This document shows, piece after piece, positions 33,418-41,716 of a stretch of DNA of 64,000 nt. Where the stretch lies: the NCBI GenBank assembly GCA_963850915.1, contig CAWKND010000004.1, forward strand, positions 186,001 through 250,000. Direction: 5' to 3'. The notes beneath the pieces are model-generated. The model saw nothing but the letters and a program-made list of their open reading frames with translations, was not told the DNA's origin and did not search any database. Every line of letters begins with the position of its first letter. Positions within the stretch are counted from its first letter, which is position 1. Origin of the DNA: CAVTWH01 sp963850915 (GTDB taxonomy: Bacteria; Actinomycetota; Actinomycetes; Mycobacteriales; Micromonosporaceae). The position numbers and the translations under genes were made by a program.

Positions 33418-33918
33418 TCAGCCGCCGAAGGGCTCGAAGCTGACCACGGTGACCTCGATCGCGGCCCCGCTCGGCGCGGTGTAGGTGACCCGGTCGCCGA
33501 CCCGGGAGCCCAGGATGGCCCGGCCCATCGCGGAGTCGGGGCTGTAGACGGTGTGCTCGGTGGTGGCCGCGATCTCCCGGGAGCCGAGCAGGAAGGTGTC
33601 CGTGTCGTCCTTGTCGTCATCGAAGTAGATCGTGACGACCATGCCCGGGCCGACCTTGTCCGCCTTCGGCGCCTCGCCCACATGCGCGTTGAGCAGGAAC
33701 TCTTTCAGGTAGCGGATGCGACCCTCCTGCTTGCCCTGCTCTTCCCGGGCAGCGTGGTAGCCGCCGTTCTCCCGCAGGTCGCCCTCTTCCCGCCGGGCGT
33801 TGATCTCGGCGGCGATCGCCGGTCGGTTGGCGATCAGTTCGTCGAGCTCCGTCTGCAGCCGGTCGTACGCGTCCTGGGACAGCCAGGTGCTGGGCGCCTC
33901 GCGGTCAGCGGTGGGCAC
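33418..33918 (-). CDS. greA: transcription elongation factor GreA
   Basis: A 166-residue GreA, which helps stalled RNA polymerase cut backtracked RNA. The N-terminal coiled coil carries the acidic tip ARREEGDLRENGGYHAARE, and the C-terminal FKBP-like domain includes MGRAILGSRVGDRVTYTAP. GTG 33918 is the start because GAGGAG lies 6 bases upstream; the frame extends to ATG 33939, which comes from repeated DNA. Gene order greA - DUF4307 - mca matches M. tuberculosis Rv1080c-Rv1082. Confidence 0.93.
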   Translation of the reverse strand: MPTADREAPSTWLSQDAYDRLQTELDELIANRPAIAAEINARREEGDLRENGGYHAAREEQGKQEGRIRYLKEFLLNAHVGEAPKADKVGPGMVVTIYFDDDKDDTDTFLLGSREIAATTEHTVYSPDSAMGRAILGSRVGDRVTYTAPSGAAIEVTVVSFEPFGG

Positions 33919-33929
33919 AGTCGAACTCC

Positions 33930-33980
33930 TCGGGGTCATCGTCTAGTCGGGGTCATCGTCAAGTCGGGGTCATCGTCAAG
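33930..33980 (-). repeat. three tandem 17-bp units upstream of greA, each with an ATG
   Basis: TCGGGGTCATCGTCAAG occurs at 33947 and 33964 exactly and at 33930 with one change. Each unit holds, on the minus strand, ATGACCCCGA. Only the unit next to greA joins its frame; the others hit a stop quickly. The true start lies beyond, at GTG 33918, so these are decoy starts or upstream mini-frames. Confidence 0.88.
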
Positions 33981-34064
33981 TCGGCGGAGCAAAAGCTCGA
34001 AGTTAACAAGCTACCAGTGACGGTCCCCACAACGCAGCGTGCCGACGCGCCTATCGGCCGGTGC

Positions 34065-34469
34065 TCAGGAGGCGGTACAGCCGAGTATGTCGACGGCGTA
34101 CGCGCGGGCGGTGGTGGGCAGCGGGTACGAGATGGTCAGCTCGCTGCCCGTCCCGACCGGTACCTCGGCGTACCCGACCTGGGAGCCGCTGTAGTCCCGG
34201 GCGCGTACCCGGCACGAGCCGGTCTGCCCGGCGTCCTTGGTGACCGTGAACCGTACCGTCACTGAGGTGTCGGTCACGTCCACCGCGCTCGGCGTGGACG
34301 GGCTGAACGTCGGGTGCCCGTACTTGTCCCAGAGCGTGAAAGTGATCCACAACGCCGCGAGCACCACCGGTACCAGCAGCACCGGGATCAGCCAGCGGCG
34401 TCGCCCGGCCGGCTCGCGCCGGTGCCCGTAGCGGCCCGCCGGGAATACCGGAGCGGAGGTCGGTGTCAC
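34065..34469 (-). CDS. DUF4307 single-pass membrane protein
   Basis: A 134-residue protein: about 25 basic cytoplasmic residues, one helix (LIPVLLVPVVLAALWITFTLW), and an exported beta-rich domain (VTVRFTVTKDAGQTGSCRVRARDYSG, two cysteines). This matches DUF4307, found next to mca across actinobacteria (Rv1081c). Function unknown. It is divergent from mca across about 150 bases, so the two could share control. Confidence 0.85.
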   Translation of the reverse strand: MTPTSAPVFPAGRYGHRREPAGRRRWLIPVLLVPVVLAALWITFTLWDKYGHPTFSPSTPSAVDVTDTSVTVRFTVTKDAGQTGSCRVRARDYSGSQVGYAEVPVGTGSELTISYPLPTTARAYAVDILGCTAS

Positions 34470-34625
34470 GGTCTCTGGTCCTTCCGCGAATCGGCGGTCC
34501 GGCCGGCACGCGGTGGCCGGGCGGGAAGCTGTCGGTGGGTCCGGTAAGAATGGACCGCGCCGCAGCCATTGTGGCAGCAGCCGCTGAGGAGGAGAACGTC
34601 GGTGGGGACTGGGGAGGAGCAGGTG

Positions 34626-35501
34626 GTGGCGGATCAGCTACGGCTGTTGGCGGTGCACGCGCACCCCGACGACGAGTCGAGCAAGGGCGCGGCGACCATG
34701 GCCAAATACGTGGCCGAGGGCGTGGACGTACTGGTCGCCACGTGCACCGGCGGCGAGCGCGGCAGCGTGCTCAACAAGAAACTGGACCGGCCGGAGATCT
34801 GGGCCAACATCAGCGAGATCCGGCGCCAGGAGATGGACCGGGCCCGGGAGATCCTCGGCATCCGCCAGGCCTGGCTGGGCTTCGTCGACTCCGGGCTGCC
34901 CGAGGGCGACCCGCTGCCACCGCTGCCCGAGGGCTGCTTCGGCCTGCAGGACCCCGAGGTCGCCGCGGAGCCGCTGGTCAAGCTGATCCGGGAGTTCCGG
35001 CCGCACGTGGTGATCACGTACGACGAGAACGGCGGATACCCGCACCCCGACCACATCATGACCCACAAGATCTCGATGGTGGCCTTCGACGCCGCCGGGG
35101 ACCCCGACCGGTACCCGGATGCCGGGCAGCCGTGGCAGCCGCTGAAGCTCTACTACCACATGTGGTCCCGGCAGCGGATGGTCAGCATGCACGAGGCGAT
35201 GCTCGCGGCCGGCATGGAATCGCCGTACACCGAGTTCCTCACCCGGTGGGAGGAGCGCGAGGACAACAGCGAGCGGATCACCACCCGGGTGGAGTGCGCC
35301 GCCTGGTTCGAGACCCGCGACGACGCGCTGCGGGCACACGCCACCCAGGTCGATCCGGACGGCTTCTTCTTCCACACCCCGATGGCGATGCAGCAGAAGG
35401 TGTGGCCGACCGAGGATTACGAGCGGGTGCATTCGCTGGTGGACGCGGCGCTCCCGGAGGACGACCTGTTCGCCGGGGTACGCCAGACCGTCGTCGCCTA
35501 G
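34626..35501 (+). CDS. mca: mycothiol S-conjugate amidase
   Basis: A 291-residue zinc amidase of the LmbE/PIG-L fold. It cleaves mycothiol-toxin conjugates to a mercapturate plus GlcN-Ins. Zinc ligands are in AVHAHPDDESSKGA and PHPDHIMTH; the catalytic Asp lies in AHPDD. GTG 34626 is chosen because GGGGAGGAG lies 6 bases before it and the family starts right at LRLLAVHAH; GTG 34623 and GTG 34602 are alternatives. The length and GGERGSVLNKKLDRPEI favour Mca over its paralogue MshB. Confidence 0.92.
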   Translation: MADQLRLLAVHAHPDDESSKGAATMAKYVAEGVDVLVATCTGGERGSVLNKKLDRPEIWANISEIRRQEMDRAREILGIRQAWLGFVDSGLPEGDPLPPLPEGCFGLQDPEVAAEPLVKLIREFRPHVVITYDENGGYPHPDHIMTHKISMVAFDAAGDPDRYPDAGQPWQPLKLYYHMWSRQRMVSMHEAMLAAGMESPYTEFLTRWEEREDNSERITTRVECAAWFETRDDALRAHATQVDPDGFFFHTPMAMQQKVWPTEDYERVHSLVDAALPEDDLFAGVRQTVVA

Positions 35502-35528
35502 TGGCCGGGCCGGGCGTACCGTAGGCGG

Positions 35529-35744
35529 ATGGGCACGGTACTGGCACAGAACAGCTTCGGGGATACCCAGTCCGACGGGATCGCCGGTCCTCTGGGGCTG
35601 TTCGTCATCGTGCTGCTCGCCGTCGCCACGGTGCTGCTGATCCGCAACATGAACAAGCGGCTGAAGCGGCTGCCCGACGAGTTCCCGGATCCGGCACAGC
35701 CGACCCCGCCCACGCAGCCTGAGGACTCCGAACCGAAGCTCTGA
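35529..35744 (+). CDS. small single-pass membrane protein downstream of mca
   Basis: A 71-residue protein with one helix (GPLGLFVIVLLAVATVLLI), a basic stretch right after it (NMNKRLKRLP) and a Pro-rich tail. It follows mca by 27 bases on the same strand, so they are probably one transcript. A similar small membrane protein follows mca in mycobacteria (Rv1083). Function unknown. Confidence 0.8.
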   Translation: MGTVLAQNSFGDTQSDGIAGPLGLFVIVLLAVATVLLIRNMNKRLKRLPDEFPDPAQPTPPTQPEDSEPKL

Positions 35745-36094
35745 CCCCCGGGGACGGCAACCCGGCGGTGCGCACCCGGACGGCACGCACCCCGGCGACA
35801 CATCGGTGCCGTCCACCAGCGCCATTCGTGGGTCGGCGGGCGTGCCAAATCCGCACTCGCGCCACTCGCGTGGGGACGCCCTGCCGCCGGTACCAGGAAA
35901 GAATTCTTCCCCCGGTCACCCGCAACAATCCACTCGCATCTGTCGATCAACGCTGGCCTGCCCTAGGGTCGTCGGGGTGGGCTGTGGGTGCCCACCGGCG
36001 GCCGGCGGGCACTGCCCCAGGCAGTCCCGACGCCGTAGGCTGGTCCCCGGCGGTCGGCCGTGGTGACCGGCCGCCGGTCGCGGTCGACTGAGGG
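35745..36094. other. 350-base gap before the GGDEF/EAL gene, no gene seen
   Basis: Open frames here are shadows without plausible starts or composition. The stretch marks the left border of the second accessory group. It has several G/C palindromic patches (e.g. near 35990-36020 GGTGCCCACCGG) that could form a terminator, and a less GC-rich patch at 35890-35940 (AAAGAATTCTTCC) that could hold a promoter. I see no clear -35/-10 pair. Confidence 0.4.
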
Positions 36095-38596
36095 ATGGCG
36101 CGATTGGGCACGGCGCGATTGGGCAGTGATGGGCGGCGAACCTGGCGCTCTGACCTTGTGCTGCTCTGTGCGGCCCCGGTGCTGGTCGTCCTCAGCCTGC
36201 TGACCTGGCAGTCGGCGCCGTTCACCAGCGGAGCCGTCGGCAAGTTCGGCGCCGCTGTCGGGCTCGCCACGCTGGCGCAGGTCGCCGCCGTCCCGATGCG
36301 CTCCGGCCGGCTGCGGGTACGCCTGGGCTGGGGCGAGGCCGCCCTGATCATCGCCCTGTACCTGATCCCCAGCGGCTGGGTACCACTCGCCGTCTGCCTC
36401 GGCGTCGGGCTGGCCCGCGGCCTCGACCGGGTATTCGGCCCGCGCACCACCTGGCGGGTCGACGCGGTCAACGTCGCGATGCTGACCGTCACCGCTGCGG
36501 TCTCCGCCACCGTCGCCTGCCTCATCCGGGAGCCGGCCGGCGCCCCGGTGACCACCCGCACCGCGGTCGCCCTGGTCGCCGGCGCGCTCACCTACTACCT
36601 GGTCGGCGCGCTGCTGGTCGGTATCCGGGTGGCCGCCCGGGCCGGCGTCGGCTACGGCGCTGCGGTACGCGGGGTACTCGCCGGCAAGTTGCTCATGCTG
36701 ATCGGCAACGTGACCGTCGGCATGATCGCGGTGGCCGTACTCGGCGCGCACATGACCTGGTTCGTGGTACTGACCCCGCTGCTGTGGGTACTGCGGGTCA
36801 CCTACCGCGGCCGGCTGGTGGAGACCGACGACCGGGACTCGTGGCAACTGTTCATCGAGGCGCAGAGCGCGCTCACCCAGCCCGACGCGGGTGGTGTGGT
36901 GGAGGCCGGGATCGCCGGCATGCTCCGCGTCTTCCACGCGCACAGCGTGCTGATCCGCATCGTCGCGCCGGACGGGACGGCCCAGGAGTTCACCTCCGTT
37001 CCGACCGCCGGGTGGAAGCCTGAGTCGACCCCCGGGCGGAAGGCTGAGCCGACCGCCGGTGCAGCGACCGAGCTGGTACGCCAGCCGCTGCTGGTCGGTG
37101 GCGAGCCGGTCGGTGAGATCGAACTGACCCGCGCCGAGCCACTCGACGACCAGGAGCGGGTACGCCTGTCGGTGTTCGCCGGTGCCATCGCGGTGGCCCT
37201 GCACGACGCAGCCAGCCAGCAGGAGCTGCGCGGCCTGGCTGCCCGCCGCTCGTACGACGCGTTCCACGACCCGCTCACCGGCATCGGAAACCGGCCCGGC
37301 TTCCTGGATGCCGGCGAGACGCTGCTGCGTACGCTGCCGCCGGATGCCCGGGTGGCGCTGCTGATGCTCGACGTGAACGGGTTCAAGGAGGTCAACGAGA
37401 CCCTCGGGCACAGCGGCGGCGATGACCTGCTGCGCGTGGTGGCGCTGCGGATGCGCTCAACGGTGCAGCCGGCCGACCCGGTGGCCCGGCTGGGCGACGA
37501 TGAGTTCGCGCTGCTCGCGGTGGTACCGGCCGGTAAGGCCACGGATGCGCTCGGGTACGCGGTGCGCCGCGCCCGGGAACTCGGTGAGCTGCTCACCAAC
37601 CCGATCGATGCCGGTGGCTCACCGGTCGTGGTGGAGGTCTCGGCCGGCGTGGTGGTCGCCAGAGCCGGTGAGTGTGGCCTCATCGAGCTGCTCCGCCGGG
37701 CCGATGTCGCGCTCAACCAGGCCCGGCGCGCCGGTACCGGGGTCGCCTGGTACGACCAGGCCACCGACACCGTCAGCATCGACCGGCTGCTCCTCCTCGC
37801 CGAACTGCGCGAGGCACTCGAGGTCGACGACCAGCTCGTGCTGATGCTCCAGCCCGCGGTCGACCTGGAGACCGGCGGGCCGGTCGCGGTGGAGGCGCTG
37901 GTGCGTTGGGCACACCCGCGGCACGGCGAGCTGAACCCGGTCGAGTTCATGCCGGTGGTGGAGCAGAGCGAGCTGGTCGGCCGGTTCACCCGGTACATCA
38001 TCGACCGGGCACTGGGCATCGCCGGAGCCTGGCAGGCCGATGGGATGGGGCTGCCCATCTCGGTGAACCTGTCACCGCGCAACCTGCTCGACCCCGACCT
38101 GCCCAACGACGTGGCGCACCTGCTGGCCAAGCACAAGGTACCCAGTCACCTGCTGACGTTGGAGATCACCGAGACGGTGGTGGTACCCGACCGGCCGGTG
38201 GTGATCGAGGTCCTGGACGGGCTGCGCACGCTGGGGGTACGCCTCTCGGTGGACGACTTCGGTACCGGCTTCTCCTCGCTCATGTTCCTCACCCAGGTCC
38301 GGGTCGACGAGATCAAGGTGGATCGCGAGTTCGTCGCCCGGATGTCCGACTCGCCGGAGGCGGCCGCCATCGTGCGCGCCACCCTGGACATCGCCCACCG
38401 CCTCGATCTACGGGTCGTCGCCGAGGGCGTGGAGACGGTCGAGCAGAAGGACGAACTCCGAGCGCTGGGCTGCGTTGCGGCGCAGGGCTACCACTTCTTC
38501 CGGCCGATGTTGCCGGAGAACGCCAAGGCGGCCGTGGAGAGCCTGCTCGGCGGCGCCACCGTGCTGCCCTTCCGGGCCGAGGAAGCTGCCTCCTGA
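36095..38596 (+). CDS. membrane-anchored GGDEF-EAL protein (c-di-GMP phosphodiesterase; GGDEF motif altered)
   Basis: An 833-residue signalling protein. Residues 15-245 hold about seven membrane helices. A GAF-like region follows (270-375). The GGDEF domain (about 385-555) has the substrate signature changed to RLGDDEFALL, so cyclase activity is doubtful. The EAL domain (565-815) is complete: EALVRWAHPR, NLSPRNLL, LEITETVVV, DDFGTGFSSLMFL, KVDREFVARM and AEGVETVEQ. It probably degrades c-di-GMP, with the first domain as regulator. The ATG region is duplicated (GCGCGATTGGGCA occurs twice). It stands alone. Confidence 0.88.
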   Translation: MARLGTARLGSDGRRTWRSDLVLLCAAPVLVVLSLLTWQSAPFTSGAVGKFGAAVGLATLAQVAAVPMRSGRLRVRLGWGEAALIIALYLIPSGWVPLAVCLGVGLARGLDRVFGPRTTWRVDAVNVAMLTVTAAVSATVACLIREPAGAPVTTRTAVALVAGALTYYLVGALLVGIRVAARAGVGYGAAVRGVLAGKLLMLIGNVTVGMIAVAVLGAHMTWFVVLTPLLWVLRVTYRGRLVETDDRDSWQLFIEAQSALTQPDAGGVVEAGIAGMLRVFHAHSVLIRIVAPDGTAQEFTSVPTAGWKPESTPGRKAEPTAGAATELVRQPLLVGGEPVGEIELTRAEPLDDQERVRLSVFAGAIAVALHDAASQQELRGLAARRSYDAFHDPLTGIGNRPGFLDAGETLLRTLPPDARVALLMLDVNGFKEVNETLGHSGGDDLLRVVALRMRSTVQPADPVARLGDDEFALLAVVPAGKATDALGYAVRRARELGELLTNPIDAGGSPVVVEVSAGVVVARAGECGLIELLRRADVALNQARRAGTGVAWYDQATDTVSIDRLLLLAELREALEVDDQLVLMLQPAVDLETGGPVAVEALVRWAHPRHGELNPVEFMPVVEQSELVGRFTRYIIDRALGIAGAWQADGMGLPISVNLSPRNLLDPDLPNDVAHLLAKHKVPSHLLTLEITETVVVPDRPVVIEVLDGLRTLGVRLSVDDFGTGFSSLMFLTQVRVDEIKVDREFVARMSDSPEAAAIVRATLDIAHRLDLRVVAEGVETVEQKDELRALGCVAAQGYHFFRPMLPENAKAAVESLLGGATVLPFRAEEAAS

Positions 38597-38705
38597 CGGG
38601 GCAACGGCAGACCAAGATCGAAAGCCAGGGCAATTCCCACTGGTACCAGAGCGACTTTGTGGACTTCCGCCTGTTTTGTTATGCCTCGCTGGCTACCGTC
38701 AGGGC

Positions 38706-39680
38706 ATGACCCAGCAGGTGACCATCGGCCGGCGCGGCCCCGGATCGGAGCCCGCACGACCCGGCATGGTCTGGATTCCGGCCGGTACCGCCAACCTCGG
38801 CTCGAACGACCACTACCCCGAGGAGGCGCCCGCGCACGCCGTCCAGGTGGCCGGCTGCTGGATCGACCGGCACCCGGTCACCAACTCGCGGTTCGCCGAG
38901 TTCGTCCGGGCCACCGGCCACCGCACCGTGGCGGAGCAGGCGCCGGATCCGCGGGACTACCCGGGCATCGACCCCGACCTGGTGGTACCGGCCTCCATCG
39001 TGTTCACCCCGCCCGGCCGCCGGGTGGACCTGCGCGACTCGACCCAGTGGTGGTCGATGATCCCCGGTGCGGACTGGCGGCACCCCTACGGCCCTGGTTC
39101 CAGCCTCGCCGGGCTGGACGAGCACCCGGTGGTACACGTCGCGTACGCCGATGTCCTCGCGTACGCCGGCTGGGCCGGCGGCGAACTCCCGACCGAGGCG
39201 GAGTGGGAGTACGCGGCCGGCGCCGGAGCCACCACCGAGTACGCCTGGGGCAGCGAGCTGGCCCCGGACGGGCAGTACCTGGCCAACACCTGGCAGGGCG
39301 AGTTCCCCCTGGTCAACCTGCGTGCCGACGGCTACGACCGGACCTCGCCCGTGGGTACGTACCCGGCCAACGCCTTCGGCCTGTACGACATGATCGGCAA
39401 CGTGTGGGAGTGGACCGCGACCGAGTACGCCCCCCACACCGTTAAGGCACCGGCACCGGCACCGGCACCGGCACCGGCACCGGCACCGGCACCGGCGGCT
39501 GAGGCGCCGGGCTGCTGTTCGGGGGGCAGCCACCCAGGTGTGCACCGCAAGGTGATGAAGGGCGGCTCGTTCCTCTGCGCGCCCAACTACTGCCAGCGCT
39601 ACCGGCCGGCCGCCCGGATGCCCCAGGACACCGACACCTCCACGTGCCACCTGGGCTTCCGCCTGGTCGTGCGGGTGTAG
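38706..39680 (+). CDS. formylglycine-generating enzyme (SUMF1/FGE family) with an (Ala-Pro)8 insert
   Basis: A 324-residue FGE-fold protein. It begins GMVWIPAGTANLGSND and has GELPTEAEWEYAAGAG and MIGNVWEWTATEY. The C-terminal GGSFLCAPNYCQRYRPAAR supplies two cysteines (291 and 296) spaced as the copper-binding pair of Streptomyces FGE. FGE oxidises a cysteine in sulfatases to formylglycine. No sulfatase lies in this window. Residues 248-263 are eight Ala-Pro repeats encoded by a hexanucleotide array. ATG 38706 is the start. Confidence 0.88.
   Translation: MTQQVTIGRRGPGSEPARPGMVWIPAGTANLGSNDHYPEEAPAHAVQVAGCWIDRHPVTNSRFAEFVRATGHRTVAEQAPDPRDYPGIDPDLVVPASIVFTPPGRRVDLRDSTQWWSMIPGADWRHPYGPGSSLAGLDEHPVVHVAYADVLAYAGWAGGELPTEAEWEYAAGAGATTEYAWGSELAPDGQYLANTWQGEFPLVNLRADGYDRTSPVGTYPANAFGLYDMIGNVWEWTATEYAPHTVKAPAPAPAPAPAPAPAPAAEAPGCCSGGSHPGVHRKVMKGGSFLCAPNYCQRYRPAARMPQDTDTSTCHLGFRLVVRV
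39447..39494 (+). repeat. hexanucleotide array (GCACCG)8 inside the FGE gene
   Basis: Eight perfect copies of GCACCG code for (Ala-Pro)8 in a loop between the WEWTATEY motif and the copper-site motif. Slippage would change length by two residues per unit without changing frame. Confidence 0.95.
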
Positions 39681-39707
39681 CCGGCCGCCGGTCTACGCTC
39701 AGCTGCT

Positions 39708-40103
39708 ATGGCGTACGACGTCGATCCACGCGTGGACGCATACTTCGCCGGCCTGCCCGACTGGCAGCAGCGCATCTGCCAGGAGGTACGCGAGCTGGTA
39801 CACGCGGCCGATCCCGAGGTCACCGAGACGGTCAAGCGCGTCAACCGGCCGTACTTCGTGCTGGACGGCAACATCTGTGCGCTGCTGGCAGCCAAGGACC
39901 ACGTCAACGTCTTCCTCTACGACGGCGCGATAGTGCCCGACCCGGAGGGCATCATCACCGCCGGGCACGACAACAAGACCGCGCGTACCGTGGCCGTCCG
40001 GCAGGGCGAAACCATCAACGCGCCCGCCCTCACCGCCATGTTCCGACAGATCATCGCCAACAACCGGGCCGGTGGCTGGCGGAGACTGAAGCGCGGCAGC
40101 TGA
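39708..40103 (+). CDS. DUF1801 family protein
   Basis: A 131-residue soluble protein fitting DUF1801 (YdhG-like): VDAYFAGLPDWQQRICQEVRELV, DPEVTETVKRVNRPYFVLDGNIC, DHVNVFLYDGAIVPDPEGI and a C-terminal helix. Function is unknown. ATG 39708 follows the FGE stop by 27 bases on the same strand, and an SRPBCC gene follows by 29 bases. They may form one transcript. Confidence 0.82.
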   Translation: MAYDVDPRVDAYFAGLPDWQQRICQEVRELVHAADPEVTETVKRVNRPYFVLDGNICALLAAKDHVNVFLYDGAIVPDPEGIITAGHDNKTARTVAVRQGETINAPALTAMFRQIIANNRAGGWRRLKRGS

Positions 40104-40132
40104 TCGCGCACCACCCTCCACAAAGGACACAC

Positions 40133-40570
40133 ATGCGCGGGTACGAGGCGGAGTCGTCGATCGCGGCGCCCCCCGAAGACGTCTGGGCGATCCTGACCGA
40201 TGTCAGTGCCTGGCCCGACTGGGACTCGGGCGTCACCGGGGTCGACGGCGGGTTGGTGGTCGGCGAGAAGATCACCATCTCGGTACAGGCGAACCCGGGT
40301 CGGGCGTTCCCGCTCACGGTGGCCGAACTGACCCCGCCGACCCAGCCGGTACCGGGCCGGATGGTGTTCCGTGGTGGCATGCCGCTCGGGCTGTTCACCG
40401 GCCGGCGGACGTACACCCTGACAGCCGAGGACGGCGGTACCCGCTTCACCATGCGCGAGCAGTTCACCGGCCCGCTCGCCGGCCTGATCTTCAAGACCAT
40501 CCCCGACCTCGGCCCCTCCTTCCGCCAGTTCGCCACCGGCCTCAAGCACCGGGTCGAGACGCCGTCGTAG
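40133..40570 (+). CDS. SRPBCC (START-like) domain protein
   Basis: A 145-residue protein with the SRPBCC/polyketide-cyclase fold pattern: ESSIAAPPEDVWAILTDVSAWPDWDSGV at the start, a central beta region with GRMVFRGGMPLGLFTGRRTY, and a C-terminal long helix (GPSFRQFATGLKHRVE). Such proteins bind hydrophobic ligands. No ligand can be named. AAAGGA precedes ATG 40133. Confidence 0.85.
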   Translation: MRGYEAESSIAAPPEDVWAILTDVSAWPDWDSGVTGVDGGLVVGEKITISVQANPGRAFPLTVAELTPPTQPVPGRMVFRGGMPLGLFTGRRTYTLTAEDGGTRFTMREQFTGPLAGLIFKTIPDLGPSFRQFATGLKHRVETPS

Positions 40571-40643
40571 GTTGGGGATCCGAGGCCGTTGCCGCGAGTG
40601 GCGCTTCTTGAAGCGGAAGGCCGGCGGATGGTCGAGGACCGGA

Positions 40644-41711
40644 CTATCCAGTCGGAAGGAGCCGGTGCTCAGCCAATCTAGCCGCGGCGATCGCGACGTG
40701 TGGTTCGGTGAAGAGGCGCGCCTTACGCAGGCTCCACGCGGCCACCCGTGCCGAGAGTTGGATCGGATCAGCCGTAGGGGATCGTTGAATCGCCGCGAAG
40801 TGGACAGTTGCCAGGAGTTCGAGGCTGTATGGAGTCTCGAAACCATCGACCAGTTTGAGTAGGGCATCGATCCGCCGCTCGGCGTCCGGTTCTTGATTGA
40901 CGACGCGTTCCGCTGCTTCGACTGCTCCCGGCGTTGGATTGATCGGTGCGAGTTCGGTGACGCGGGCGGTTCTGTCGCCGCTGCCCACCAGGTAGTGACC
41001 CTCCAGCGCGTCCAAGACGTGGGCGAGTCCGGCGGCATAGGGACCGTATAGCCCACGCTCGAATGAGAGTCGCAGCGGCGCGCCAAGTACCTGCAGGAAG
41101 TACGCGAGCTTCTGGATTTCCAGTTCACTGATCCCGCTGCGGGCCTCCTGCACGCTTGCCCGCCTGAGGTACCTCGCAATGAGGACTAGGAGTTGTGCGC
41201 GGGCAACCGTGAGGCGTGGGCGCTGCGTTGCGTTGGGCATGGCCGAGGGAGTTGGTGGCCCTTCGGGCGCGAACACCATGGCGAGGACATCGGGCATCAG
41301 GCCGCAGGCTTGCTCGATCAAGGGTCGGACATCGCTCCAGGCAAGTCCGCCGTTTCCGCAGCCGAGGGCAGGAATGGCGATCGAGGTGATTCCTCGCTCC
41401 AGGACAGTTTCCACGAGGGCACCAAGGCCGCGTTCGATGTCCGCGAGGCGGGAGGCGCTACGCCAATGCCCCTTGGTGGGAAAGTTGATTATGTAGCGGC
41501 GTGGCCCCGGAGCGTCGGAGTCGAAGACGAGCATGCGCCCCAGCTGTACTTCGCCACGTTCACATGCCTCCCGGTACAGCCGGAAGTTCGCCGGATAGGC
41601 CCGCTTGAACTGGAGGGCAATGCCCTTGCCCATGACGCCGACCGTATTCACGGTGTTGACGAGAGCCTCGGCGTCCGCCAGTAGGAGGTTGCCGTGCTCT
41701 TCGCGGATCAC
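40644..41711 (-). CDS. darG: DarG antitoxin: macrodomain DNA ADP-ribosylglycohydrolase
   Basis: A 355-residue protein. The N-terminal 150 residues are a macrodomain: NLLLADAEALVNTVNTVGVMGKGIALQF and IAIPALGCGNGGLAW. This domain removes ADP-ribose that DarT places on thymidines in DNA. The C-terminal part (SELEIQKLAYFLQVLGAPLRL, FERGLYGPYAAGLAHVLDALEGHY) is the DarG-specific domain that also blocks DarT. GTG 41711 is chosen because GAGGAGG lies at the end of darT just upstream; the frame extends to 41744. It follows darT by 5 bases, one operon. Confidence 0.9.
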   Translation of the reverse strand: MIREEHGNLLLADAEALVNTVNTVGVMGKGIALQFKRAYPANFRLYREACERGEVQLGRMLVFDSDAPGPRRYIINFPTKGHWRSASRLADIERGLGALVETVLERGITSIAIPALGCGNGGLAWSDVRPLIEQACGLMPDVLAMVFAPEGPPTPSAMPNATQRPRLTVARAQLLVLIARYLRRASVQEARSGISELEIQKLAYFLQVLGAPLRLSFERGLYGPYAAGLAHVLDALEGHYLVGSGDRTARVTELAPINPTPGAVEAAERVVNQEPDAERRIDALLKLVDGFETPYSLELLATVHFAAIQRSPTADPIQLSARVAAWSLRKARLFTEPHVAIAAARLAEHRLLPTG

Positions 41712-41716
41712 ACGAA

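Noticed and set aside
40572..40862. 96-codon plus-strand frame
   Set aside because: Antisense to the 3' end of darG with no supported start.
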